57,687 bases of DNA from ANME-2 cluster archaeon (GTDB taxonomy: Archaea > Halobacteriota > Methanosarcinia > Methanosarcinales > Methanocomedenaceae), in assembly GCA_014237145.1 (NCBI GenBank), contig JAAXOC010000081.1:1-57687 (forward strand), read 5' to 3'. The position numbers and the translations under genes are program-made. How positions within the stretch are numbered: the stretch's first letter is position 1; each line of letters opens with the position of its first letter. The notes below the pieces were generated by a model. The model did no database searches. It was not told where the DNA came from and saw nothing but the letters and a program-made list of their open reading frames with translations. Shown here piece by piece: positions 44,177 to 51,937 of the stretch.

Positions 44177-44380
44177 TTAATCCTCGAAAATAAAAACCTC
44201 TTCGATTTTTGATTCCAAAACTTTAGCTACATCATATGCAAGTTTTAATGAGGGATTATACTTTCCTCTTTCTAAAAACACAATGGTTTCTCTTCTTACA
44301 CCTACTTTATTGGCAAGTTCTTCCTGGGTCAGATCATACTTTGCCCTTAGTTCTTTCATTCTTGTTCTCAGCTTACTCAC
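44177..44380 (-). CDS. XRE-family helix-turn-helix regulator
   Basis: About 68 residues. The HTH reads [20 protein letters not shown], then [20 protein letters not shown], the archaeal/bacterial small XRE type (YozG-like). Two starts are possible: GTG at 44380 (overlapping the stop of the preceding gene) or ATG at 44359; an open frame reaches 44452 but would overlap the membrane gene in full. Last gene of a DUF2178 cluster and the likely regulator of it. Confidence 0.8.
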   Translation of the reverse strand: MSKLRTRMKELRAKYDLTQEELANKVGVRRETIVFLERGKYNPSLKLAYDVAKVLESKIEEVFIFED

Positions 44381-44780
44381 CTGTCTTATTGTAGTACCAC
44401 CTGAAGGTAATGAAAATCCATACTCCGATAATCCATATATTCCGGACTCCATCAGTTAATTCTATCGAAGGGGTTAATGATGGAGATAATTTCAGCATTC
44501 TGAGAAGCACGATTATTGTTGCAATCAACAGCATTGCAATAAACGCAGAATATCCGGCTTTTTCCCTGACTTTCACAGACCTTTCATCTTCTATTAAATC
44601 GCATTTGGGTTTCGTAGCTACGCTCAAACCAATTACAAGTCCAATCAATCCACCTAAAATTAGAATAAATCCGAAAACACTAACAGGTTCGATAAACAAG
44701 ATAATAATAATTCCAGCCAGAATAGTGCACAGGCTGATTCCAATAAATTTTGTTATATCCTTGTCTGTTCTGAATTTCAT
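44373..44780 (-). CDS. DUF2178-type membrane protein
   Basis: 135 residues, four predicted helices in two pairs, with the conserved cytoplasmic motif [17 protein letters not shown] between them. DUF2178 proteins are common in Methanosarcina next to XRE regulators; their role is unknown (envelope stress is a guess). The first residues MKFRTDKDI match those of the neighbour at 44777 (MKFRTDKYI), so the two are recent paralogues. Overlaps that gene by four bases. Confidence 0.8.
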   Translation of the reverse strand: MKFRTDKDITKFIGISLCTILAGIIIILFIEPVSVFGFILILGGLIGLVIGLSVATKPKCDLIEDERSVKVREKAGYSAFIAMLLIATIIVLLRMLKLSPSLTPSIELTDGVRNIWIIGVWIFITFRWYYNKTGE

Positions 44781-45175
44781 TCAACCTCACCTTTTTTGTT
44801 ATAAAACCATTGAAGAAAATAAAGTGAAAAGATACCTATAAAGATAATCAAAGTACCTGCATGCTTATATTCAATAGATACTGAAGTAAATCTGTCAATC
44901 AGACCAAGGATAATAACAACACTTGCCATTATCCAAAACGCATGATGGCCTGACCTGTCCGTATTTTTGTTAGTCCTCTCATCAGGCATAAAATATTCTA
45001 CTGGTTTTGTTGCTACATAAACACCCGTAACACTCAATATTGTGCCAGCTATAATTAGGCAAAATCCTACAAAAAACAAAGACGGCATAAGAAAACTCAA
45101 AAGTATGCCAGCAATTACCATCCCTATACTCATTGACATGGGTCTCAAAATGTATTTATCTGTCCTGAATTTCAT
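44777..45175 (-). CDS. DUF2178-type membrane protein
   Basis: 132 residues, four helices, with the loop motif PDERTNKNTDRSGHHAF. It overlaps the genes on both sides by four bases (ATGA), giving a tightly coupled operon with the regulator at its end. Confidence 0.8.
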   Translation of the reverse strand: MKFRTDKYILRPMSMSIGMVIAGILLSFLMPSLFFVGFCLIIAGTILSVTGVYVATKPVEYFMPDERTNKNTDRSGHHAFWIMASVVIILGLIDRFTSVSIEYKHAGTLIIFIGIFSLYFLQWFYNKKGEVE

Positions 45176-45594
45176 TCCAGACTGCTAAGCTTATCAAAAT
45201 AATATGTCAAAATGCCCCATGAAAATATTCCAATATATAAAAGTACAAATACTGCTAAGCTGAAGTTTATGTTTAGCTGTAAGATGCCAGCAACTGAAGC
45301 AGAAGCAATCAATAATCCCGAAAGTATTAAAAATGCGTATAGTCCCGCTTTTTCAACACCTCTTTTAGTCCGTTCATCTCCCACAACTCCTGTTCTTGGT
45401 TTTATTATCCTGAAAAAGGAAGACATGGCGACGCCCAGCCCGATAAGAACAGGGAAGATTACCTGGAGGACTGATTCCGGATCTACTTCGGAGATGTTTT
45501 GGAATATTCTAATTATCCCACCTGTTGCTAGCGCAAGTCCCAGGACAAGGATGCACAAATTCAACAAAATTTGTGTATTGTTTTTAATTTTCAT
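45172..45594 (-). CDS. DUF2178-type membrane protein
   Basis: 140 residues, four helices, with the loop motif GDERTKRGVEKAGLYAF. The N-terminus MKIKNNTQILLNLCILVLGL is more hydrophobic than in its paralogues. Part of the same coupled operon. Confidence 0.8.
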   Translation of the reverse strand: MKIKNNTQILLNLCILVLGLALATGGIIRIFQNISEVDPESVLQVIFPVLIGLGVAMSSFFRIIKPRTGVVGDERTKRGVEKAGLYAFLILSGLLIASASVAGILQLNINFSLAVFVLLYIGIFSWGILTYYFDKLSSLE

Positions 45595-45612
45595 TCCAGA
45601 TTACCTTTTTAG

Positions 45613-45999
45613 TTAGAAACCAATTTCGCATTTCACTTTTGAATAATATAACTGAAGTGAAAACTTTGATACTAATATCACAGTTAGAATAATTGCTAAT
45701 ACTTCAAATGCATCAAAAAGTGTTGGAAGAAAATGTAACACTATTGTCAATAATCCAATTGATATGATCGATAGATAGAATGCAATATCTGATGACTGTC
45801 CTGAAATTCTTTTAACCATCTCGTCTTTTTTCAATTCATTTTTGAATATTACTCTTCGTATGATATAACTTATGAATAGTCCAATTGAAACACAAGCCAT
45901 CATATTTCCCAAAACCATATCGCCGTAAGAGTATAGGACAATTGCAACAATTCCAAAAAACGTAGTCAATGTCAAGTGTGTTATTTTATATTTCTCCAT
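45613..45999 (-). CDS. Small membrane protein, first gene of the DUF2178 operon
   Basis: 128 residues with four helices and the central cytoplasmic ELKKDEMVKRISGQSSDIAF. The layout is that of DUF2178 but the loop motif is diverged, so it may be a distant member. It precedes the other three by 18 bases and probably carries the promoter of the operon; A/T-rich DNA lies just upstream. Confidence 0.7.
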   Translation of the reverse strand: MEKYKITHLTLTTFFGIVAIVLYSYGDMVLGNMMACVSIGLFISYIIRRVIFKNELKKDEMVKRISGQSSDIAFYLSIISIGLLTIVLHFLPTLFDAFEVLAIILTVILVSKFSLQLYYSKVKCEIGF

Positions 46000-46193
46000 T
46001 CTGTTAATCTCCTTATGCTCGTTATTTTAATAATATGTTAACTATATCTAACATCAAACTATTTAAATTAATCGTTTTTGTTAGAAATATATCATATAAA
46101 AAACATTATGATATGGCTGATGAGCTGGGCAAGTAGGGGCACGCTGCTACGGGTATGATGGCGGGCGGCGAGAGGTTGTGAGAATGTAGTGGG
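46000..46193. promoter_or_regulatory. Upstream region of the DUF2178 operon
   Basis: A/T-rich sequence around 46025-46110 (taatatgttaactatatct; aaattaatcg) likely includes the TATA box of the DUF2178 operon on the minus strand. Beyond 46115 the sequence becomes G+C-rich and repetitive, with no gene. Confidence 0.35.
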
Positions 46194-46440
46194 GGCTGGA
46201 CAGCAATTCAATGTGAACTGCAGAGGTACGCAGATACACGCAAATTGACGGCTGACGTTAAGTGTTTCACCGCAAAGAGCGCAAAGTTCGCAAAGACATT
46301 GTAACCTTAACTTTGCGTCCTTTGCTGTGCAGTATTTCATAAATTTTATATTTTAACAGCCATGCCCACCACCGGCAGCACCAACAAACAACCGAGGCCA
46401 CCGCCAGCACACATCACTCCCAACCCACGCTCAGCGCATG
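46194..46440. repeat. Dispersed intergenic repeat, copy 1
   Basis: A ~245-base unit also found at 52131-52375: ggctggacagcaattcaatg at one end, a strong hairpin inside (46268-46288 pairing with 46309-46329, 21-base arms CACCGCAAAGAGCGCAAAG-like), then ttcaacagccatgcccacc-type sequence shared also with 16897-17000. Frames across it are meaningless by-products of the palindrome. Probably a MITE-like or REP-like element. Confidence 0.75.
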
Positions 46441-46482
46441 TGCAGAAATGAAGCAGGCTGGAATTATTCCTATTTCATTATT

Positions 46483-46612
46483 AACCACAGATGAACACAG
46501 ATGAACGTAGATAGCGGTTAGTATGAGTTTTAATTTTTATTATATGGTTGATATCCATGTATAATTAAATTTTAGCTGCAATATCTGCGTTCATCCGCGT
46601 TAATCTGCGGTT
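46483..46612. repeat. Large palindromic intergenic repeat
   Basis: AACCACAGATGAACACAGAT at the left end is mirrored by atccgcgttaatctgcggtt at the right, giving ~30-base arms around a ~70-base A/T-rich centre. This palindrome type is widespread in archaeal and bacterial genomes as an intergenic element. A shortened relative (gaaccgtagatggacgcaga) lies in the copy at 52148. Confidence 0.65.
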
Positions 46613-46677
46613 CGAAACTCGCACGAATCCACAAGGCTGGCTGCCACCCTGCCGCCCTGACGGGCTGCGGTGGCAGG
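46613..46677. repeat. Direct repeat with internal hairpin, copy 1
   Basis: cgaaactcgcacgaatccac, then the hairpin CTGCCACC...GGTGGCAG. A second copy lies at 47910-47974 with only a few differences. The two copies bracket the COG4741-type and 71-residue genes. Confidence 0.7.
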
Positions 46678-46721
46678 GAAAGTGCAGATGCCGAAGCGGC
46701 GGGTAATTGAAGACGCATTTC

Positions 46722-46811
46722 ATTTAACGTTTTGCAGGTATGTAAAACCCTGGGTGTAAGGTAAGGGGCAAGCTCCGAAGAGGTGCAGAGTCGAGCAGAA
46801 CGATGTTATCA
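46722..46811 (-). other. attC-like site on the minus strand (moderate support)
   Basis: Read on the minus strand: TGATAAC, three bases, GTTCTGC, a ~55-base loop, GCAAAAC and then GTTAAAT, which fits the integron core consensus GTTRRRY exactly. GTTCTGC pairs with GCAAAAC at six of seven positions and TAAC with GTTA. The bases after the core (aacgttaaatgaaatgc) are very like those after attC2 (aacgttagctgaaatgc). It begins 12 bases beyond the stop of the COG4741-type gene, as expected for a cassette end. Confidence 0.5.
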
Positions 46812-46822
46812 TCTACTTTAAC

Positions 46823-47320
46823 TCAATCTTCATTACCTTTATGATGAATTATCTCCCAAATCACATTTTTATTTTGAACACAATTTCTGACTTGTCTTTC
46901 TCTAGTTGATAAGTTTGCTGTTTTTCCCGTTTTTACTTCAACGAAAACTATATTCTTAACTTCACCTTCACTCAACCCGTCAAAAATAACAAGATCCACT
47001 GGGGTTCCTAAAAATCTTACATTTTTTGGATTATATTTAAAATCTTTGAAAAAAGGTATTAAATGCTCCGTCACTTTGCCGGTTACAACTGCTTCGCTCC
47101 TCTTAATGGCATCTTCTCGAATCCTTTTCTCTTCTTGCTGCATCCAATCTCGAAATAATAACTCTGCTTTTTCTTTCGCTTGAGTTTCTAATTCTGTGGA
47201 TCTCCACCCTTCAAAGAGTTCACGCCCACGGTTTTCAATTTCACCTTTTTGCTCTGCGTATTTCCAAAACAAAATAATTAAGAATATCACCAACAATATT
47301 ACAAAAATCCACTCAATCAT
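46823..47320 (-). CDS. COG4741-type membrane-anchored endonuclease (Holliday-junction-resolvase-like)
   Basis: 165 residues. One N-terminal helix (MIEWIFVILLVIFLIILFW), a charged helical linker, then a resolvase-like PD-(D/E)XK domain: PKNVRFLGTPVDLVIFDGLS with the Asp, then NIVFVEVKTGKTA with E-x-K, and a final RERQVRNCV. The family is described as distantly related to archaeal Holliday-junction resolvases. It is followed on its strand by an attC-like site, so it may be a gene cassette. Confidence 0.8.
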   Translation of the reverse strand: MIEWIFVILLVIFLIILFWKYAEQKGEIENRGRELFEGWRSTELETQAKEKAELLFRDWMQQEEKRIREDAIKRSEAVVTGKVTEHLIPFFKDFKYNPKNVRFLGTPVDLVIFDGLSEGEVKNIVFVEVKTGKTANLSTRERQVRNCVQNKNVIWEIIHHKGNED

Positions 47321-47380
47321 AGCATCACCTCATCCTATATCCTTATCAAGTTATTTTTTTATCCCTTGTTAAATGCCCTA

Positions 47381-47495
47381 AACAACGCGAGAGCGCAGTG
47401 TGGCACGAAGCAAAGCGAAGTGAGTTTTTCGTCTCCGAAAGTCAAATGTTGCGACGGCACACCCAAGCACAGCAGAGCTGCGGAGTATAGTTATT
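47381..47495 (-). other. Weak attC-like palindrome
   Basis: On the minus strand AATAAC and GTTGTT bound a 115-base segment, with CGCAG/CTGCG pairing inside after a symmetric internal loop. It follows the 71-residue gene on the same strand. Only the outer ends and one short stem agree with an attC site, so this is tentative. Confidence 0.25.
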
Positions 47496-47529
47496 AAGAT
47501 ATAATTTTGATTTTTTAACAAAGTATGCA

Positions 47530-47745
47530 TCAATCAAACACCATATTTTCTTTTGTGAGATACTCGCCGGAGTTGATCCTGCTAAGAGCTTGTTTGACCG
47601 CTGTTATAATACTTCTATCGGAAAGAACGTTTATAATTTCTGTCAATCGATCGATGTATTCAAGCATGTCATCATATTCGTCTTTGTAGAGCCAGACCCT
47701 GTTCGATTCAACATTAGTTTCCATACGACTTAATTTTGTTTTCAA
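47530..47745 (-). CDS. Small hypothetical protein, antitoxin-like
   Basis: 71 residues (or 64 from the second ATG at 47724). Charged and helical, with YKDEYDDMLEYIDRLTEIIN and the tail ALSRINSGEYLTKENMVFD, which resembles the GE-x-[IL]-x-x-E-D/N-M end of small antitoxin-type proteins. No toxin gene is adjacent. Possibly cassette-borne. Confidence 0.45.
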   Translation of the reverse strand: MKTKLSRMETNVESNRVWLYKDEYDDMLEYIDRLTEIINVLSDRSIITAVKQALSRINSGEYLTKENMVFD

Positions 47746-48398
47746 CTGTTAAATACTTCAGGCCATGTTCAACAAATACAAATGTGTGACCTGCGCGCCG
47801 TCCATGCATAGCTCCCCCCAACTCCATACGGGACAGGCTGCGCTGAACACTGAACCAAAACCCCGGGCAACAACCACGTAGATGGCGGTGCGTTCCTCCA
47901 CCATGTACTCGAAACTCGCTTGAATCCACAAGGCTGGCTGCCACACTGCCGCCCTGACGGGCTGCGGTGGGAGAGTGTGAGATCGGGGAGATGAAATCGG
48001 CATTCATGCTATCAGTGGCGGCGATGTGGTCGGGGATCATACGGTGATGCTCTTTGGCTATGGTGAGTGTATCAAAGTACGGCACCAAGCAGGCGTTTGC
48101 TGGCGGGGCTGTGAGGGCTGCATAGTGGGTGATGGAGTGGGGGCCGGGGTGTACGGTATGGCTGATGTGCTGGGGCTGGGTAAGTAGGGTGTGAGTGTGG
48201 GGTATGTACGGGGTCGGTATATTGTGCGTGGTGTACGAGTGACTTCATGAATCTATCACGACGTACGTGGAGGTCGGGTTGGTTGTGTGGCTGGTGTGTT
48301 TTTGTGGGGTGGGTTGGATAGCTTAATACAGGAGAATGATGAAGAGTGTAGGTGATGATTGAAGTTAGTCCGGATGGATGTAGATGGACCATGTTTGG
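47746..48398. other. Gene-free G+C-rich stretch with repeats
   Basis: No intact gene. It holds the second copy of the direct repeat with hairpin (47910-47974) and the left copy of an 80-bp direct repeat (48243-48322). A minus-strand piece at about 47990-48085 (YFDTLTIAKEHHRMIPDHIA-like) faintly resembles the end of a PIN domain and may be a relic. Long open frames here reflect base composition only. Confidence 0.5.
48243..48322. repeat. 80-bp direct repeat, left copy
   Basis: cttcatgaatctatcacgac through ggtgtgtttttgtggggtgg matches 52061-52140 at all but about six of 80 positions, same orientation. The two copies flank the cassette array and lie 77 bases before the first and 124 bases after the last attC-like site. 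Confidence 0.85.
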
Positions 48399-48454
48399 GT
48401 ATAACACCAAATATGCGTGATATGCGAAGTCGGTTCGGATATACAACGTTGTGC
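48399..48454 (+). other. attC/attI-like site at the head of the cassette array
   Basis: GTATAAC and GTTGTGC bound a 56-base segment. ATAAC pairs with GTTGT (one wobble), and inside ATATGCG pairs with CGGATAT at six of seven positions. It precedes cassette 1 and would be the upstream recombination point. Weaker than the three downstream sites. Confidence 0.45.
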
Positions 48455-48549
48455 GACATTGCCTGGCTAATTATTTCTGCATAATTACAGGTTGGGTAGC
48501 AGTTTGTGATCCAATTCGCATTGAAAATTGATTCAAGGAGGGGATTATA

Positions 48550-49293
48550 ATGAAAAACGTTATTTCAAAACTCTTTCGGTGGCAACCGTCTCAGGAGACT
48601 CTGGTCACCGTTATCGCTGGTATTGTTATGATTGGCTTATCAATAGCACTGGGAGCCACTGAGAGTATCCCATGGATAAGCATCATCATTCGTGATATTG
48701 GGCAAATATCCTTGGGAATTCTCTTTCCCCTGCTATACATCCGACAACATGGCAATGACTTTATTAGCTTTGGCTTTAGCTTTAAGAAGTGGTATCTCTT
48801 TCTTCCAATCAATCTTGTTCTTGGGATACTCCTCCTCTTGCTGTTCTTGTCAGATGTTCCCCCTCCTGATGATTTTCGTTTGGACACGCCAATTTTGGGG
48901 GTAAGTGCCTTCGTTATGTTAGCTGTGATCTTTGAGATGGTGTTCTTTTACGGTTTTCTAAGGACCATGTTTGAACGAGCGTTCGGCATTGTTCCCGGAG
49001 TTGTTCTCTGTGCCGTATTTTACTCCTTGCATCATGTGGGATTTCAGCCAGAGTTTGGCAAACTGTTTGTTGTAGGGTTGATATTTGCTGTTGTCTATCG
49101 AATAGGTAACAGTGTCCTTTTACTATATCCCTTCTTTTTGGGAGTTGGTGCTACTTATGATGTTCTCATTCAGTCGGAGGAGGTTACACCTGTTTTATAT
49201 CCTGAGATACGTACCTTGTATCTAACAGTGCTCATTCTGGGAATAATAATTTGGCTGTGGGTCAAGAGCCGACCAACAAAAAATAATATATAG
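48550..49293 (+). CDS. CPBP-family intramembrane protease (cassette 1)
   Basis: 247 residues, about seven to eight helices. The CPBP (CAAX-type, glutamic) motifs are present in altered form: FEMVFFYGFLRTMFERAFG replaces the usual EExxxR with one leading Glu plus an Arg, and FYSLHHVG carries the second-motif histidines. Predicted membrane protease, or inactive relative. GGAGGGGATTATA lies before the ATG. It is the only gene between two attC-like sites and shares their orientation. Confidence 0.75.
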   Translation: MKNVISKLFRWQPSQETLVTVIAGIVMIGLSIALGATESIPWISIIIRDIGQISLGILFPLLYIRQHGNDFISFGFSFKKWYLFLPINLVLGILLLLLFLSDVPPPDDFRLDTPILGVSAFVMLAVIFEMVFFYGFLRTMFERAFGIVPGVVLCAVFYSLHHVGFQPEFGKLFVVGLIFAVVYRIGNSVLLLYPFFLGVGATYDVLIQSEEVTPVLYPEIRTLYLTVLILGIIIWLWVKSRPTKNNI

Positions 49294-49311
49294 AAACGCC
49301 AAGTAACGGTC

Positions 49312-49399
49312 GCATAACAGCGAGTATCTGGCTCCCCTTCGCTACGCAAAAATTGGTTCCAGTTGGTCGCCAACTTCAGGTACTTGCGAAACGTTATAA
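49312..49399 (+). other. attC-like recombination site 1
   Basis: 88 bases. Outer cores GCATAAC (49312-49318) and GTTATAA (49393-49399) pair over ATAAC/GTTAT. Inner arms GCGAGTATCTG and CAGGTACTTGC pair over 11 positions with two wobbles. The spacer is 1 base on the left and 5 on the right. An internal hairpin GTTGG-TCG-CCAAC sits in the loop. The layout is that of an integron attC site and is shared by sites 2 and 3. Confidence 0.75.
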
Positions 49400-49428
49400 G
49401 CCATTTCGGCTATGCTTGATAAAGGTGA

Positions 49429-50073
49429 AGACTTATTAATAGCATTGAAATCTTTGAAAAGTATGCTCAAGAATATGATGAGTGGTTTGATGTAAATAGA
49501 TTTGCCTATGAGTCCGAAGTTCAAGCCTTAAAGAAGTGCGTTCCAAAAAATAGTAAGGGTTTAGAGGTTGGAGTGGGTACGGGAAGATTTGCAGTTCCTC
49601 TTGGTATCAGGATTGGAGTGGAGCCAGCAAAAGCAATGGCAGATATAGCACAAAAACGTGGGATAGAGGTCTATAAAGCAAAAGCGGAAAAACTTCCTTT
49701 TGATGATTCTTCTTTTGACTTTGTATTGATAGTGGTAACAATATGTTTTGTGCAAGACCCTATTCAAGCACTCAGGGAAGCAAGAAGAGTTCTTAAACCG
49801 GGAGGATATATCATTATAGGTATCATTGACAAGGAGAGTTTTCTTGGCAAACTGTATGAATCAAAGAAGAATGAGAGTAAATTCTATAGTCATGCCAACT
49901 TTTATTCTACCAGACAAGTTTTGGATTGGCTTAAAAATTTTGAGTCTGAACATATCAAAACCTGTCAGACAATCTTCAAAAACCCCAAAAAAATAACTGC
50001 TATTGAACCTGTTAAAGAAGGTCACGGAGAAGGAGGCTTTGTTGTAATCACGGCACAGAAAAAGGAGGTATAA
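49429..50073 (+). CDS. SAM-dependent methyltransferase, start uncertain or lost (cassette 2)
   Basis: The reading frame is open from 49429 and encodes IEIFEKYAQEYDEWFDVNRF, motif I GLEVGVGTGRFAVPL, the acidic IGVEPAKAM, DFVLIVVTICFVQDP and RRVLKPGGYIIIGII; it ends at 50073. No ATG precedes the family's N-terminal helix. An ATT at 49444 or a mutated start is possible. The GTG at 49573 would cut motif I and is unlikely to be used. Class I methyltransferase of unknown substrate; its start may have been damaged in cassette capture. Confidence 0.65.
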   Translation, partial: RLINSIEIFEKYAQEYDEWFDVNRFAYESEVQALKKCVPKNSKGLEVGVGTGRFAVPLGIRIGVEPAKAMADIAQKRGIEVYKAKAEKLPFDDSSFDFVLIVVTICFVQDPIQALREARRVLKPGGYIIIGIIDKESFLGKLYESKKNESKFYSHANFYSTRQVLDWLKNFESEHIKTCQTIFKNPKKITAIEPVKEGHGEGGFVVITAQKKEV

Positions 50074-50299
50074 ACATGAAAATAGGAATCGTAGTAATAA
50101 TAATCAACATATTCAGGATAAGGGGAAGTGGCTCAGGAAAATAGAGAATATGGGGCTTACAGAGGCTGCTCACGAATTAAAATAGACTATTAGAATTTTA
50201 AAAGAAGCGAATAGACATATTGAATTAGCAAATAAGAAGATGGAAGAACATAGTGTCTCAAGACCGGGAGAGATATTCAAAACACAGGAGATACATAAA
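50074..50299 (+). pseudogene. Possible relic of a small coiled protein ahead of trmO
   Basis: One frame reads KGKWLRKIENMGLTEAAHEL, then an in-frame TAG, then TIRILKEANRHIELANKKME, continuing into the trmO frame. The helical, charged character suggests a broken coding region. It cannot be assigned. No attC-like site is seen here, so the methyltransferase and trmO appear to share one cassette. Confidence 0.35.
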
Positions 50300-50821
50300 A
50301 TGTCAAATAAAAATAAACAAACAGAAAGAATCATGAACTTTGAGCCAAAGCAGATCGGAGTTATTCGAACTCCATATACTGATAATGCACCGTATCAGCC
50401 AGTGAAAGAGGACGATGGGGATTTCCGTATAGTAGTTGAGCCACAATATACCGATGGACTCTATAAACTTGCCAAATTTAGTTACATCTATGTTATTTAC
50501 CATATAGATCGTGTAAAGCAAGAGCAGTCAATGATTGTATCTCCTCCATGGGCTGGTGGTGTAAAGGTAGGCGTGTTTGCAAGCAGGTCCCCTGTTCGCC
50601 CAAATCAGATAGGGCTTAGCATTGTTCAGATAAAACACATCATAAATAACGAGATTTTTACATCGGGCCTGGATGCGTTCGATGGGACCCCTGTGCTTGA
50701 TATCAAGCCATACATAAAAGACCTGGATGCAAAATCCGATGCTAATAATGGTTGGATCGAAGAAATGGATGACCATGAACATCTCCATTTACATATTAAA
50801 GGTATTCCCCACGATTATTAG
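50300..50821 (+). CDS. trmO: tRNA (t6A37) N6-methyltransferase TrmO/TsaA family (cassette 2)
   Basis: About 173 residues from the ATG at 50300, with AGGAGA nine bases upstream; the frame is open further upstream. The UPF0066/TrmO beta-barrel domain shows IGVIRTPYTDNAPYQPV, FASRSPVRPNQIGLSIVQI and LDAFDGTPVLDIKPYI. TrmO methylates the t6A base next to the anticodon with S-adenosylmethionine. It closes the second cassette, directly before attC-like site 2. Confidence 0.85.
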   Translation: MSNKNKQTERIMNFEPKQIGVIRTPYTDNAPYQPVKEDDGDFRIVVEPQYTDGLYKLAKFSYIYVIYHIDRVKQEQSMIVSPPWAGGVKVGVFASRSPVRPNQIGLSIVQIKHIINNEIFTSGLDAFDGTPVLDIKPYIKDLDAKSDANNGWIEEMDDHEHLHLHIKGIPHDY

Positions 50822-50846
50822 ACAAAATGCAGATGAATGCAATTGT

Positions 50847-50931
50847 ATATAACTGAGCGTATCTGGCCCCGCTCCTCTTTGCGTAAATCCAGCTTGGTAG
50901 ATGGACTTCAGATACGCCCGAAACGTTAGCT
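50847..50931 (+). other. attC-like recombination site 2
   Basis: 85 bases. Cores ATATAAC (50847-50853) and GTTAGCT (50925-50931) pair over TAAC/GTTA. The arms GCGTATCTG (50857-50865) and CAGATACGC (50909-50917) are perfectly complementary over nine bases. Spacers are 3 and 7 bases, the same left-short, right-long asymmetry as site 1. The strongest of the sites. Confidence 0.8.
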
Positions 50932-50956
50932 GAAATGCCTGATGGAGGAAAGCACA

Positions 50957-51844
50957 ATGAGAAAATGCCCCTTTTACATAGTGGATGTGTTTGCTGAGGA
51001 AAAATATGCAGGTAACCAACTCGCAGTTGTCAGAGATGCAAAAGCTCTTTCTGATATTGAGATGCAACAAATCGCTAAAGAAATGAACTTTTCAGAAACA
51101 ACTTTTATTTTGTCTGATCAGAAGTGCAATGGCGGATATGATGTCCGTATTTTCACGCCAAAGGAAGAGGTGCCGTTTGCCGGTCATCCGACACTGGGAA
51201 CCGCTTATGTTATACAACACGAGATTATCAGAGAGCCTGTTGAGACAATAATCCTGAACCTGAAGATCGGGCAGATTCCTGTTACGCTCAATTACAGCAG
51301 TGAACAAATAGATATTTTATGGATGAAGCAAATGGCCGCGACTTTTGGTCGAGTTTTTGAGCCTGAGCAAATTTCGCAGGTTTTGAGCCTCAATAAAAGA
51401 GAGATGGACGATAGATTCCCTATTCAAGAGGTTTCTACGGGATTACCTTTCATTATAATTCCATTAAAGACTTTGGATACCTTGAAGCAGGCTAAGGTAA
51501 TTAGAGATAAATACTTCGAGTTGATTAAAGATACGCAAGCCAAAGCGATGCTTATCTTTTGTCCCCAGACTTATGATAAGGAAAATGACTTGAATATACG
51601 GGTTTTTGCTGACTACTACGGAGTGCCGGAGGACCCAGCTACGGGAAGTGCAAATGGTTGCTTAGCCGGGTATTTAGTGAAATACCGTTATTTTGGAAAT
51701 GATCAAATCGACATTCGAGTTGAACAGGGTTACGAAATAGGAAGGTCTTCGCTGCTTTACTTAAGAGCAAAAGACAAAGGAGAGAAAATAGATGTATCTG
51801 TCGGTGGAAAGGTTGAAATGATTGCCAAAGGAGAATTTATTTAG
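50957..51844 (+). CDS. PhzF-family isomerase (cassette 3)
   Basis: 295 residues from the ATG at 50957 (MRKCPFYIVDVFAEEKYAGN), with GGAGGAAAG just upstream; an ATG at 50942 also opens the frame. The family marks are MNFSETTFIL (catalytic-type Glu), VPFAGHPTLGTAYVI, and EDPATGSANGCLAGYLVKY. PhzF-like enzymes isomerise small acids by proton transfer; the substrate here is unknown. It is the sole gene of the third cassette, between attC-like sites 2 and 3. Confidence 0.9.
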   Translation: MRKCPFYIVDVFAEEKYAGNQLAVVRDAKALSDIEMQQIAKEMNFSETTFILSDQKCNGGYDVRIFTPKEEVPFAGHPTLGTAYVIQHEIIREPVETIILNLKIGQIPVTLNYSSEQIDILWMKQMAATFGRVFEPEQISQVLSLNKREMDDRFPIQEVSTGLPFIIIPLKTLDTLKQAKVIRDKYFELIKDTQAKAMLIFCPQTYDKENDLNIRVFADYYGVPEDPATGSANGCLAGYLVKYRYFGNDQIDIRVEQGYEIGRSSLLYLRAKDKGEKIDVSVGGKVEMIAKGEFI

Positions 51845-51854
51845 AGAGCACTTC

Positions 51855-51937
51855 AGCAAACAGTGTGCATCTGGTTCAGGCTGGGGGCCTTACTCAAATC
51901 ACATTCGGCGATTTCAGCTACACGCAAATCGTTAGTA
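51855..51937 (+). other. attC-like recombination site 3
   Basis: 83 bases. Cores AGCAAAC (51855-51861) and GTTAGTA (51931-51937) pair over AAC/GTT. The inner arms GTGTGCATCTG and CAGCTACACGC pair over 11 positions with one wobble and two mismatches; spacers are 1 and 5 bases. It follows the phzF-like stop and ends the array. Confidence 0.65.

Noticed and set aside
46092-46340. A protein read across the hairpin repeat (and its counterpart at 52040-52276)
   Set aside because: Both come from the same dispersed palindromic repeat; the similarity is of the DNA repeat, not of a gene.
47714-48459. Several overlapping minus-strand frames upstream of the cassette array
   Set aside because: Low-complexity, His/Pro/Thr-rich translations caused by base composition and repeats; no starts or family similarity.
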